Origin: Pandoraea fibrosis
GTDB taxonomy: Bacteria; Pseudomonadota; Gammaproteobacteria; Burkholderiales; Burkholderiaceae
NCBI RefSeq assembly: GCF_000807775.2
Contig: NZ_CP047385.1
Coordinates: forward strand, 2,914,001-2,978,000
DNA: 64,000 bases
Direction: 5' to 3'
Made by a program: the position numbers and the translations under genes. Position 1 is the stretch's first letter, and each line of letters opens with the position of its first letter. The notes under the pieces were generated by a model. The model saw nothing but the letters and a program-made list of their open reading frames with translations, searched no databases and was not told the origin of the DNA. Of this stretch, positions 55,265 through 63,953 are shown piece after piece.

Positions 55265-56995
55265 TCAGCGCGGGCGCGCGGCGCGGCGCCACGGACGCTC
55301 TTGCAAGACGTAGAGGCGGAAGCGCTCGTCACGGTCGGCGGCACGGCGGCCTTCCCAGAGCTGACGCCATTCATACGGCGCGAGCGACAGCGGTTCGCTG
55401 TAATCTTGCGAGTCCTGGCGCAGCAGCACGTCGCAATCGTCGTTGGCCGAGCCGAAGCGCATCTTGCCGAAATACGCGAACGAGGCCAACTGTGCGTCGC
55501 CCACGCGCGCGGTGCGAATGCAGGTGTAATCCGCGGGCAGATGGGCGGCGATTTGCGCGGCCACGTCGCGATACGTTCTGCCGTAGTTCACGACCGGCAG
55601 CCACAGGGTCATGAGCAGCACCCACATGAGGGTGGTGCCGCCGGAAGACAGCACCACACTGCGCCACAGTACCTTCGGGCTGCGCGACACACGCCATGCC
55701 ACCAGCGCGACCCAGGCGCCCGTGACGAGCAGGGCGCTGAACAGCGTGATCCAGCTGAATTCGGGTTGGAAGCCCGGCACCAGACGCCGCAGGTTGCGCG
55801 CCGTGGACGCCGGGAAGCCGGTAATGCCTGCCAGCCAGACGATCCAGACGAAGCCCGCCAGGACGGTAAACGACAGCACTGCGAACCAGTCGATGGCGTT
55901 GATCGTGCCGCGCTTGAGCGTGGGCAGGCCGAACGCGGCGATGACCGATAGCGGCGGCAGGGCCAGCATGAACAACTGGTTGCCCTGTTGCGCTTGCAGC
56001 ACGATCAAGACAAGCATCGCGATGGTGAACGCCAGCGCAATCGCGATGTGCGGGGCACGTCGCATGCCGCGCCACGAGTACAGAGACCACGCTGCGAGCG
56101 GCCATGCCGGCCAGGCGAACAGCGCGAGGTTCTTGGCGATATAGCTGAGCGAGTTGAGTGTCGGGCCGCTGAACGCGTCTACGCCGATATCCGCCCATTC
56201 GCCGAGCCATTGGCGCGCGCCGTCGGCAAATTTGAGCGCGGCGAGTGGCCAGGTGCAGGCAATAAGCAATGCGATCGGCGTGGAGACCAGAAGCAGCATG
56301 CGCAGCGGCAGGGCGCGGCACACCACGGCCGTGGCAATGCCTGCGATCCAGAGCGAGAGCGTCATCAGTGGCGACGACGCGAGCGCCATCCCACCCAGCG
56401 CGAGGCCGAACCACACCGCACCCTGACGCGGCTTGTCGAGACTGCGAACGAGGCCGTAAATGGCCATCGAGATGAGCGTGAGCTGTCCGACCGTCGAGGT
56501 GGTTTCGTGCCCGCGCTCCGTTAGCCCGAAGCAGGCGAGCAGGATCAGCAGCGCGCCGTCGGCGAGCGTGCGTCCGTAGTCGCGCGGCTCCGGTTCGCCG
56601 CCGAATGCGTACTTGAATGGTTGCACTTCCGGGCGACGGCCGAGCAGGTAGGTGCCGTACCAGATGAACGTGCAGGTGATGTAGAAGCACAGGCCGGTGA
56701 CGATGCGTGCGGCGTCGGGCGCGTCGAGCCAGGAGAACGTGCGAATAGCGAGCGCACCGAGCCACGAGACAAGGGGGCCGCTGTCGTAGATGGGTTTGCC
56801 GGCGATGTTCGGCAGCAACCAGTCAGACAACTGACCGTGCGCCATCGTCCACATGATGCCGAAGCCGGCAGCATCTTCGTTCTTCCACGGATCGCGACCG
56901 AATAACCCCGCCAGCACATAGATGACACAAATGGCGATCAGCAGCGAACGCGGTAGCGCGCTGGTGGCGGAGGCGGTGATGCGAACTCGTTTCAT
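55265..56995 (-). CDS. ArnT/PMT-like membrane glycosyltransferase (GT83-like)
   Basis: A 576-residue polytopic protein with about 11-12 membrane helices and a C-terminal periplasmic part. The conserved N-terminal loop is present: GLFGRDPWKNEDAAGFGIMWTMAHG, with the acidic catalytic-type DPWK.ED, and later 'DSGPLVSWLGALAI'. This is the ArnT (4-amino-4-deoxy-L-arabinose to lipid A) or dolichyl-phosphate mannosyltransferase-like superfamily, using an undecaprenyl-linked sugar. The donor and acceptor are unknown; no arn genes are adjacent. MATE follows in the same transcript. Confidence 0.85.
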   Translation of the reverse strand: MKRVRITASATSALPRSLLIAICVIYVLAGLFGRDPWKNEDAAGFGIMWTMAHGQLSDWLLPNIAGKPIYDSGPLVSWLGALAIRTFSWLDAPDAARIVTGLCFYITCTFIWYGTYLLGRRPEVQPFKYAFGGEPEPRDYGRTLADGALLILLACFGLTERGHETTSTVGQLTLISMAIYGLVRSLDKPRQGAVWFGLALGGMALASSPLMTLSLWIAGIATAVVCRALPLRMLLLVSTPIALLIACTWPLAALKFADGARQWLGEWADIGVDAFSGPTLNSLSYIAKNLALFAWPAWPLAAWSLYSWRGMRRAPHIAIALAFTIAMLVLIVLQAQQGNQLFMLALPPLSVIAAFGLPTLKRGTINAIDWFAVLSFTVLAGFVWIVWLAGITGFPASTARNLRRLVPGFQPEFSWITLFSALLVTGAWVALVAWRVSRSPKVLWRSVVLSSGGTTLMWVLLMTLWLPVVNYGRTYRDVAAQIAAHLPADYTCIRTARVGDAQLASFAYFGKMRFGSANDDCDVLLRQDSQDYSEPLSLAPYEWRQLWEGRRAADRDERFRLYVLQERPWRRAARPR

Positions 56996-57302
56996 AGGCC
57001 AGACGACAGGACCGGCGCGGCGGCCGGATCGGGAAGACTCAGGGAGCGAGCCGGAACTGGCTCGGGGGTGAAACCTGGGGTGATGCTTGGGGTAACGCTA
57101 CGGGAACACGTGCGGACACCGGAAAAGCCGACAGTATGACAGTAACCCATGCCATGGCGCAGGCCAGACCCAACAAAAAAGGGCAGCCTGAGCTGCCCTT
57201 TTCCGATGCTTTCCACAACGCCGGGGTGTTGCCCCTGATGTGCTGGCCCGCCAGTGTCTGCCGGGCCCCGCATCGCGTTGTCTGGCGCGTCGCCGATGAA
57301 AC
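56996..57302. other. 307-base gap between the ArnT-like gene and rpmE2
   Basis: It contains the rpmE2 terminator (57175-57198) and, further left, repetitive G-rich sequence (57040-57120) ahead of the minus-strand ArnT-like start. A 93-codon open frame on the minus strand (56992-57273) spans the terminator and looks spurious. I see no other element. Confidence 0.5.
57175..57198 (-). terminator. Terminator of rpmE2
   Basis: On the minus strand GGGCAGC-TCAG-GCTGCCC is followed by six Ts (57180-57175). Confidence 0.9.
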
Positions 57303-57569
57303 TTAGGCGATCTTGCCGCCGGCGCGGTTGCCGAACTTCTGGCGGAACTTGTCGACGCGGCCAGCCGTGTCCATGATGCGCTGTTCGCCGGTGTAGAAGT
57401 TGTGCGAAGCCGACGACGTTTCGATCTTCACGAGCGGGTAGGTCTTGCCATCCTTCTCGGCGGTTTCCTTGGTGTGGATCGTCGAGCGGGTGATGAATTC
57501 GAAGTCGACGCCGGGCGTCATGTCACGGAACAGGACTTCGCGGTAATCCGGGTGGATGCCTTCTTTCAT
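57303..57569 (-). CDS. rpmE2: 50S ribosomal protein L31 type B
   Basis: An 88-residue L31 paralogue: [20 protein letters not shown], then '[56 protein letters not shown]'. The zinc-binding CxxC of type A L31 is absent, so this is the zinc-independent form that can replace it at low zinc. AAGG upstream fixes the start at 57569 instead of the longer frame. I looked for an inverted AT-rich Zur box upstream and did not see a convincing one. Confidence 0.95.
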   Translation of the reverse strand: MKEGIHPDYREVLFRDMTPGVDFEFITRSTIHTKETAEKDGKTYPLVKIETSSASHNFYTGEQRIMDTAGRVDKFRQKFGNRAGGKIA

Positions 57570-57756
57570 GATGTACCTTGGGGTTAAGTCGGTAGCCAGT
57601 CTGCGCGGGAGGACGTTCGCCTGGAGGGAATGACCCAAGAGCCGCCCCGTTGGCCCGCTAACGCCGTCGCCGTCTTGCGACTGGGATGGCGTCAACCACT
57701 TTCCGGGTGAGTAAAACGCGCATTATGCCATGAAAACAATGACTTTCGCAAAGTTT

Positions 57757-58608
57757 TCATGGGGTTGCAGCCGGGGGCTGCGGCGTGCCGGGGTGGGCCT
57801 GGTCCTGGCTGCCGGGCGCCGCCGCGGGATCTTGCAGGAAATATCGGGAAAACAGCGTGTACAGGGCCGGATATTCGTCTCGGAAGGCCTCCGGGGCGAC
57901 GAAGAATGCCTCGGCGCACACGGCGAAGAACTCCGATTCATGTTCGGTGGCGTAAGGATCGAGCAGCGATGTCGAGGCAAAGGCGTCCCACCGGGCGTCG
58001 GGGACGTTCGCCACGTGGTGGCAGAACTCCTCGTAGGCCGGGTCGAAGACGTCGCACCAGACTTCCGGCGTCAGATCGCCGTGCAGACGCCGCAACATGG
58101 GCGGTACCCCATCCGCTTCGCCGCCTTCCATATCGATTTTGTGGACAAATTCGTGGATCACGACGTTGTAAGCCAGTACGTCGCTCGCCTGCACGTCTTG
58201 CCACGACAACACCACCGGGCCGCCTTCCCAGGCTTCGCCGCTCGCCTCCTGCTCGACGTCGTGCACTACGCCGGCCTCGTCCTGCACGGTCTTGCGAATC
58301 AGGAATTCGCCCGGATACAGCACGATGCCGGTCCACCCGCGATACAGCGCGCTCGGCAAATGAAGGATGGGCAGACAAGCCTGCGCGGCCACCGACACGC
58401 ACATGGCGTCGGTCAGAGGCAGATCGTGCGCAGTGGAAAAGTGCTTGCTGGCCAGAAAATCGGTCGCGAGTTCGCGAAGCTTGTCCAGATCCGCGGAGCT
58501 TCGTCGAGCGAGAAACGGCAATGCGCTCACGACCTCGTGCCAGAGGGTGTCGTCAATGGCCGGGCGCGGGGTCGAAAGTCGCAGGCGGGCAAGCAGGGTC
58601 TTGAGCAT
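57757..58608 (-). CDS. mtfA: MtfA-type zinc metallopeptidase
   Basis: A 283-residue protein of the MtfA (DUF980) family, a cytoplasmic aminopeptidase that titrates the repressor Mlc and so influences PTS glucose uptake in E. coli. The metal site HEFVH (H152-H156) lies in YNVVIHEFVHKIDM, with a downstream Glu-rich helix (YATEHESEFFAVCAEAFF) that supplies the third ligand. The start MLKTLLARLRL at 58608 was chosen for its match to the family. Whether an Mlc homologue exists in this organism cannot be seen here. Confidence 0.93.
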   Translation of the reverse strand: MLKTLLARLRLSTPRPAIDDTLWHEVVSALPFLARRSSADLDKLRELATDFLASKHFSTAHDLPLTDAMCVSVAAQACLPILHLPSALYRGWTGIVLYPGEFLIRKTVQDEAGVVHDVEQEASGEAWEGGPVVLSWQDVQASDVLAYNVVIHEFVHKIDMEGGEADGVPPMLRRLHGDLTPEVWCDVFDPAYEEFCHHVANVPDARWDAFASTSLLDPYATEHESEFFAVCAEAFFVAPEAFRDEYPALYTLFSRYFLQDPAAAPGSQDQAHPGTPQPPAATP

Positions 58609-58682
58609 GAAAAGCGTAGCCGGAAATATGACGCTGCCAAAACGGGGCGGGCGCGTGCTCGTGCACCCGTGGCGCATCGATT

Positions 58683-60260
58683 CTAATTTAGCTGCTTTTG
58701 AATTGCCGCAAAGATTGCGCCGCACAGCGCCACGATGGCGATGAAGTGGAAGCCGTCGATAAACGACAGGAACGACGCCTGGCGCTGAATCATCTGGGCA
58801 ATCTGAGCGAGTGCGGCGCCGTGGGCTTGCGAGGCAGCAACGCCGGCGTGGGTGAGCGCATTGGCGAGCGAGTCGAGCGTTTGGGTGAAGATCGGGTTGA
58901 ACGGATTGGCGACTTCCGTCAGGCGCGTGCGATGCAGCGCTTCCCGGTGCTGATCGAACGCCACGATGGTCGACACGGCGAACGAGCCGGAGAGCTGGCG
59001 CAGAATGTTCTTTAACCGGTAGCCATGCACGAAACTCTCGTGATCAAAGGTGCGAAACGTCAGATTGGCGACGGGCAATACGGTGAAGATGCCAAACACG
59101 GCCTTGAGCGCCAGCACGCCATAGAGTTGCGACTGGCCGGCGTCCGGTGGCATCGAGCCGAGCCACAGGCTGGTGGCGATCGTCATGACGAAGCCGGTCA
59201 CGATCAGCAGCTTCTTGTTCGTGATGAATTTGGCGACACGGAAGTACGCCATCAACAGGAATACGGTGAGCAGTGCCGAATAGCCGAGCAGTTGGCCGGT
59301 ACGCTCGACGGTGAAGCCGAGCCCCTGTTCGAGCATGCGCGGCATCAGATAGCTTTGCGTATTCGCCAGATAGTAATAGGCGGCGTATAACACCAGCCCG
59401 ACCTGAAACTCTTTGCGGCGCAGCGATTGCAGACGGATGAACGGCGATGGATGCTGCCACTGGTGATAGCCGAACCACACGAGCGCACCGACGCCGGCGA
59501 CCGTCAGCAACGGTAGCCACGGCGTTTGCAGCCACAGCGAGTAGCGCATCTCCTGGAGCACGACCTGAAACGCGCCCATCGCGAGGGCGAACGCCATGAA
59601 CGGCGCGAATGGATAGCTGCCGCCGGTCGCGCGATCGCGCAGGCGGCCGACGTCGGGCACCGAGAACCAGGCGAGTCCGGCAAGCAGCACGGCAGGTGGC
59701 GCGGTGCACAGGAACAGCATGCGCCAGGTGTATTCGGAGACGAGCAGCCCGCCGATGAGCGGCGCGGCGGCCGAGCCGGTGAACAGCAGGAGCGCGAATG
59801 TCTGCACGGTTTTGCCGCGCCGCTCCGCCGGCACGCTGACCTGTGCAAGGATGCGGCACGAACTCATCCAGCTTCCCGCGCAAAAGCCCTGGCATGCCCG
59901 GGCGATCACGAGTTGCGTCACGCTTTCGCTGGTGCCCGCGAGGAGGGCGCCACAGGCGTAGAGCAGCAACGACGCCGTCAGATACCGCCGGTAGCCAATG
60001 CGCTCGACGAACCACTGCTGCTTAAGGATGGCGAGGACCGATGCAATGCCATAGGCGGTCGTCATCCACACGAACTCTTTGGGGGAGGCATCGACGCCGC
60101 CCGACACGTAGACGGCGAAGTAGACGAGCAGCGCGTTCTCGAAGAACTCCAGCCCCGGGATCAGGCCGAGCGCGTAGCGATACGCCTCGACACGCATCGG
60201 CCGCAGCGGGTCGGCGGGCGGCGAAGCGTCGGAACCGGTCGGCGGGGCGGCAGATGTCAT
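58683..60260 (-). CDS. MFS transporter, DHA2-like drug exporter
   Basis: A 525-residue protein with about 14 predicted helices. The first helices begin GLIPGLEFFENALLVYFAVYVSGGVDASPKEFVWMTTAYGIASVLAIL, and the loop motif FCAGSWMSSCRILAQVSVPAERRGK corresponds to MFS motif C/B of the DHA2 (EmrB-type) family. It is the second gene after the MerR regulator (gap 39 bases) and is probably induced with it. No EmrA-like adaptor or outer-membrane channel gene is adjacent. Substrate unknown. Confidence 0.9.
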   Translation of the reverse strand: MTSAAPPTGSDASPPADPLRPMRVEAYRYALGLIPGLEFFENALLVYFAVYVSGGVDASPKEFVWMTTAYGIASVLAILKQQWFVERIGYRRYLTASLLLYACGALLAGTSESVTQLVIARACQGFCAGSWMSSCRILAQVSVPAERRGKTVQTFALLLFTGSAAAPLIGGLLVSEYTWRMLFLCTAPPAVLLAGLAWFSVPDVGRLRDRATGGSYPFAPFMAFALAMGAFQVVLQEMRYSLWLQTPWLPLLTVAGVGALVWFGYHQWQHPSPFIRLQSLRRKEFQVGLVLYAAYYYLANTQSYLMPRMLEQGLGFTVERTGQLLGYSALLTVFLLMAYFRVAKFITNKKLLIVTGFVMTIATSLWLGSMPPDAGQSQLYGVLALKAVFGIFTVLPVANLTFRTFDHESFVHGYRLKNILRQLSGSFAVSTIVAFDQHREALHRTRLTEVANPFNPIFTQTLDSLANALTHAGVAASQAHGAALAQIAQMIQRQASFLSFIDGFHFIAIVALCGAIFAAIQKQLN

Positions 60261-60299
60261 GGCGGGTGACAGCGATGAAGTTCAGGGGCCAGCGAGGCG

Positions 60300-60821
60300 T
60301 CAGGGCGACGAATGCTTGCGAATTCGCGCGGCGCGCTCTGCCAGCAATTCGTCTGCGGGCACGCCGCGCAGACGCTGTTCGATGTATTGCAGGTCGTGCG
60401 TGATCTGCGTCTCCAGCTTTTCCGCTTCGCGGAGTTCGCGGCGCACTTGCGCTGTGCGCTCGCGCAACGTGTCGAGTTGCGAGTGCAGGGCGTCGCGAAC
60501 GACTTGCAGATCCTCTTCGTTCATGCGCGATTTGCCGGATTCGACCTGCCGCATCGGGCGCTTGAGCATTTCCGTGATCGCGGCGATCGAGAAACCGAGT
60601 GAGCGCATACGCAGAATGCGGCCGAACGTGGCGAGATCCGCCTCGGTGTACATGCGATAGCGTCCGCCGCTGCGGGCCGGCACCACGAGATTCAGTTCCT
60701 CGTAATATTTCAGCGTGCGCGCCGTCACGCCAAGCGCGGCGGCGGCCTGACCGACGGTCAGCAGGTGTGCGTCATCCGTCGGGGGGGTCGTGGATGACTG
60801 GGGAGCGAGATCTGCGGGCAT
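60300..60821 (-). CDS. MerR family transcriptional regulator
   Basis: A 173-residue regulator: winged helix-turn-helix (LLTVGQAAAALGVTARTLKYYEELNLVVPARSGGRYRMYTEADLATFGRIL, ~20-70), then a long coiled-coil dimerisation helix (LHSQLDTLRERTAQVRRELREAEKLETQITHDLQYIEQRL). The short C-terminal effector region (~20 residues) lacks Cys, so it is not a metal sensor of the MerR/CueR type; the effector is unknown. It is co-transcribed with the MFS gene and has a palindrome in its own promoter region. Confidence 0.93.
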   Translation of the reverse strand: MPADLAPQSSTTPPTDDAHLLTVGQAAAALGVTARTLKYYEELNLVVPARSGGRYRMYTEADLATFGRILRMRSLGFSIAAITEMLKRPMRQVESGKSRMNEEDLQVVRDALHSQLDTLRERTAQVRRELREAEKLETQITHDLQYIEQRLRGVPADELLAERAARIRKHSSP

Positions 60822-60862
60822 GCGCTTGCCTCCGATCGGAAGATGAGCGCAATGCTAGCACA

Positions 60863-60884
60863 ACCTATACGTGAACGTATAGGT
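60863..60884. promoter_or_regulatory. MerR operator palindrome
   Basis: ACCTATACG-TGAA-CGTATAGGT is a perfect 9+9 inverted repeat, 42 bases upstream of the MerR start. This length and AT-rich core are what MerR proteins bind, usually between -35 and -10 boxes. TAGCAT at 60857-60852 (minus strand) is a possible -10 box; no clear -35 box is seen. Confidence 0.8.
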
Positions 60885-61017
60885 TTGAGTTTTTGGTGAT
60901 GTGAATCGAAAGCTTGGAGCGACACATATGCATCGGCCCGACGGGCTAGGGCGGGGAACGCCTGTGCTGGTCGGGCCGAAAGCCGCGGGGATATGACGGG
61001 GCGTCGCGGTATTGTTG

Positions 61018-61398
61018 TTAGCGCGCCGTCAGATTCGGTGCGGTTTCCCATCGAATGGCGCGAACCCCCGGCGTATCGCCGAGTGTCGAGACCAGGTGCA
61101 CCAGCGCCGCGCGACGACTACGCTCGCATCGCAGCACGTAGTCGAGTTCCAGCAGGTAGCCGCCCGAGCGCTCGAGGCGGGAGGCGGTCTCCGGCATGAG
61201 TTTCTGCGAGCGCAGCGCGTAGCGTACCTTGGCGTCGATGGCATCGGCTTTGGACGCGAGCGTGAGCACGACCAGACGATATTGCGGCGATGTGAGACCG
61301 TCAGCCGGCGAGAGCATGGGATTCGATGCGCTTGAAGCGGGCGTGAGCCGGGCGCGGGCGCGATCGAACAGCGTAGGGATAAGCATGTGCAGCGTCAT
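61018..61398 (-). CDS. Small soluble protein resembling the C-terminal domain of MgtC
   Basis: A 126-residue protein. It starts MTLHMLIPTLFDRARARLTP and its second half reads YRLVVLTLASKADAIDAKVRYALRSQKLMPETASRLERSGGYLLELDYVLRCERSRRAALVHLVSTLGDTPGVRAIRWET. The pattern of a strand, 'R..L', another strand, and a final 'L...PGV.A.RWE' is like the ACT-like cytosolic C-terminus of MgtC/SapB proteins, but no membrane domain is present here. AGGAGGACACC before the ATG gives a strong ribosome binding site. The assignment is tentative; it could be a stand-alone regulatory domain. Confidence 0.6.
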   Translation of the reverse strand: MTLHMLIPTLFDRARARLTPASSASNPMLSPADGLTSPQYRLVVLTLASKADAIDAKVRYALRSQKLMPETASRLERSGGYLLELDYVLRCERSRRAALVHLVSTLGDTPGVRAIRWETAPNLTAR

Positions 61399-62032
61399 GG
61401 TGTCCTCCTGAATCAAGGGCCTGAGACGGCGGATGCCGGGGCTTGGCGACGCATGGCGATGGGTTCGCGCGCGGACTCGCAGTCCGGAGGGACGAACGAG
61501 GCGCGTGCGACGCACAAGGCCATACATGAATTCGACGCAAGCGTCGGCAGGCTTCGCATGCTGTTCGCCATCGACGAATCGAATACCGTCGAACAGAGGT
61601 GCCAAACGTGCCATTCCGGATGTGCGGACACATCCATCAATCGCTGAACTGCGGTCAGGGGTGCGGAAAACGGATCGCCTCGTGAGGTCGCCGGTGGCTG
61701 CGAGGCCATCGGGATGTGAGGCGATCAATGCACTACCGCTGCGGCATGAAGACCGGCAGCGGCAGTCGGAGACGACTGCGGGTTACCGGGCCAACGCCTC
61801 GCCGGACATTGCCGACGCTTGCGTGCTACTAGAGCAACTGCCCACGGAAAACTCCGTCGTTATTGGAAAGACGTCAGTGTAGGGATTTGACGCGCATCTG
61901 TAAAGGAAGAGGCGGGATTTCGCGGCGTTTTGTCGCGAAATTGACGACAATTCTTTCGATTTTGATGGGTTTTTGTGATTTTTCGGCGATTCGCCTCATG
62001 CGGCGGCAAGTGCGGATGGCCGTGCACGGCGC
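61399..62032. other. 634-base intergenic region
   Basis: No convincing gene. It contains the AGGAGG site of the MgtC-tail-like gene at its left edge. Around 61917-61941 there is an inverted repeat ATTTCGCG-N9-CGCGAAAT within a T-rich stretch, and GGCG-ATT-CGCC (61984-61994) before the end of the FAD-oxidase gene may terminate the minus-strand transcript. Several overlapping open frames occur on both strands, but none shows family features or a ribosome binding site. Confidence 0.4.
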
Positions 62033-63454
62033 TCAGTCCGGCAGTACCTTGCCGGGATTCATCAGTCCGAGCGGATCGAACGCGTTTTTCAGCGTCCGCA
62101 TCAACGCCAACTCGACCGGCGACTTGTACTTCGCCGAGGTGTCGCGCTTGAGTTGGCCGAGGCCGTGCTCTGCACTGATGGTGCCGCGATGCGCATGCAC
62201 GCTGTCGTGGATGGCGGCGCTCACCGTCGACTGATATTGCGTGAGGAATGCGGCGGGATCGACGCCTTCGGGCGCCATTACGTTGTAGTGCAGATTCCCA
62301 TCGCCCAGATGGCCGAAGGTGACCATGCGCGCGCCCGGCGCCACGCGTTGGACAATGGGGTCGGTGGCGTCGAGAAACGCAGGCACCTGCGACACCGGCA
62401 CAGCGATGTCGTGCTTGATGTTGAGTCCGGTGGCCGATTGCGCGAGCGGAATGCTTTCCCGCAGATGCCAGAGCGCGTTCGATTGCGCGAGGCTGTTCGC
62501 GACGATGGCGTCGCGCGCGATGCCTTGTTCGACGGCGGCGCTGAGCAGGCGCTCCAGCAGATCGCGGGCATGGGCCTCGCTCTCGCTGTCGGAGAGTTCG
62601 AGCAGCACGGCTTGGGCGTAGTGATGGGCGAACGGGTAGCGCTGCTGAGGGAAGACTTGCGCCACGAGCCGGAGGCAAAAGTCCGACATCAACTCGAAGC
62701 CGGTGAGCAGGGGGCCCGCCATGCGTTGCGCCAGATTAAGCAGCGCGAGTGCTTTTGCCGGGCTGTCCAGCGCGGCGAGCGCTGTCGTGCGGGCGGCCGG
62801 TTCTGCAAAGAGTTTGAGCGTTGCTGCGGTGATGAGGCCGAGCGTGCCTTCCGCACCGATGAACAGATCGCGAAGGTCGTAGCCGGTGTTGTCCTTGCGC
62901 AGTCCACGCAACCCATCCCAAAGTTCGCCTTGCGGCGTGACGACTTCCAGCCCGAGACACAACTCGCGCGCATTGCCGTAACGCAGGACCGCGGTGCCGC
63001 CTGCGTTCGTCGCGAGATTGCCGCCGATGGTGCAACTGCCTTCTGCGGCAAGGCTCAGCGGGAACAGCCGCTGCGCCGCCGCGGCCGCCGTCTGCACATT
63101 CGCCAGCAGGCAACCGGCTTCGGCGGTCAGTGTCATGTTCTCGGCGTCCACCTGCCGGATACGGTCGAGACGACGCAGACTGATGACAACCTGACGCCCG
63201 CTCCGGTCGGGCGTTGCACCACCCGCGAGGCCGGTATTGCCCCCTTGCGGCACCATCGGCACGCCGTGCGCGACACACAGACGCACGAGTGAGGCGACCT
63301 GCGCGGCATCGGCGGGGCGCAGTACGGCCAGCGCATGTCCGGTATAGCGCTTGCGTTGGTCGATGAGGTAGGCGTCGGTGTCGGCGCGCTCAAGCAGCAC
63401 ATGATCGCGGCCCAGCAGGTCGCGACATGCGCTCAGAAAGGGGGCGCTATTCAT
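62033..63454 (-). CDS. FAD-linked oxidase (D-2-hydroxyacid dehydrogenase, GlcD/D2HGDH-like)
   Basis: A 473-residue flavoprotein of the VAO/PCMH fold. The FAD-binding domain holds VPMVPQGGNTGLAGGATPD, the long ADP-binding region SLAAEGSCTIGGNLATNAGGTAVLRYGNARELCLGLEVV, and 'FIGAEGTLGLITAATLKLF'. The C-terminal cap domain ends with FGHLGDGNLHYNV, HDSVHAHRGTISAEHGLGQLKRD and LMNPGKVLPD. This fits D-lactate, glycolate subunit D or D-2-hydroxyglutarate dehydrogenases; the HGLG and HLGDGN metal site is present. The substrate cannot be chosen. It is preceded on the minus strand by the DUF2069 gene. Confidence 0.92.
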   Translation of the reverse strand: MNSAPFLSACRDLLGRDHVLLERADTDAYLIDQRKRYTGHALAVLRPADAAQVASLVRLCVAHGVPMVPQGGNTGLAGGATPDRSGRQVVISLRRLDRIRQVDAENMTLTAEAGCLLANVQTAAAAAQRLFPLSLAAEGSCTIGGNLATNAGGTAVLRYGNARELCLGLEVVTPQGELWDGLRGLRKDNTGYDLRDLFIGAEGTLGLITAATLKLFAEPAARTTALAALDSPAKALALLNLAQRMAGPLLTGFELMSDFCLRLVAQVFPQQRYPFAHHYAQAVLLELSDSESEAHARDLLERLLSAAVEQGIARDAIVANSLAQSNALWHLRESIPLAQSATGLNIKHDIAVPVSQVPAFLDATDPIVQRVAPGARMVTFGHLGDGNLHYNVMAPEGVDPAAFLTQYQSTVSAAIHDSVHAHRGTISAEHGLGQLKRDTSAKYKSPVELALMRTLKNAFDPLGLMNPGKVLPD

Positions 63455-63521
63455 GGCAGGAGGGCAGCATGGCGGAAGGGTTTTGCACCGATCGTGCAGT
63501 TCGCGAAAGCGGCGCGCGTGA

Positions 63522-63953
63522 CTAGCGTGCCGCTGCGGCGCGGGCTTTTGCCGCCCGCTTGAAGGGCCGCAGATAAAAGATCGTCGAGAAGAAAAACACG
63601 ATGGACAGTGCCGTCTCGATCCATGCGAGCGAGGCCGACGGCCCGGTATCCGTCATGCCGCGTACTACACCTTCTGCGAGAAACAGCAGGATGAACATGC
63701 TCGACCATTGCAGCGTGTACAGATTGCCGCGCAGCACACCGCGTAATGGCAGCAGCAGGAGTAGCGCCTTGAGGACGAGCCAGGAGCCCCCGGGACGCAA
63801 CGGTGCGAGCCACAGCTCCCACGCGACCGACAGCACGATCAGCGCGAGCAGACTTGCAATGCTCAGCCTGCGCAGCCCTTGCGCGCCGTGGGGCGCTGCC
63901 TGGGTAGCGGGGATGGGGGGCGATTGCGGCGTCTGATGTGTGTGATGCGACAT
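63522..63953 (-). CDS. DUF2069 family membrane protein
   Basis: A 143-residue protein from the chosen Met, with four hydrophobic helices (IASLLALIVLSVAWELWL; WLVLKALLLLLPLRGVL; LYTLQWSSMFILLFLAEGVVRGM; IETALSIVFFFSTIFYL) and a basic Ala-rich tail. The 'LP.RG.LRG..YT.QW...L.L.Y..EG..R' region is the DUF2069 signature; function unknown. The frame remains open to the window edge, so the true start could lie further upstream. I see no identifiable neighbour in the last 47 bases. Confidence 0.85.
   Translation of the reverse strand: MSHHTHQTPQSPPIPATQAAPHGAQGLRRLSIASLLALIVLSVAWELWLAPLRPGGSWLVLKALLLLLPLRGVLRGNLYTLQWSSMFILLFLAEGVVRGMTDTGPSASLAWIETALSIVFFFSTIFYLRPFKRAAKARAAAAR

Noticed and set aside
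54437..55951. A 504-codon plus-strand frame across the MATE and ArnT-like genes
   Set aside because: It spans two real minus-strand genes and their gap, with no domain and shadow-type composition.
56992..57273. 93-codon minus-strand open frame between the ArnT-like gene and rpmE2
   Set aside because: It runs through the rpmE2 terminator hairpin and has low-complexity Pro/Ser composition.
57570..57756. Zur box upstream of rpmE2
   Set aside because: No AT-rich palindrome of the expected GTTATA-type pattern is visible.
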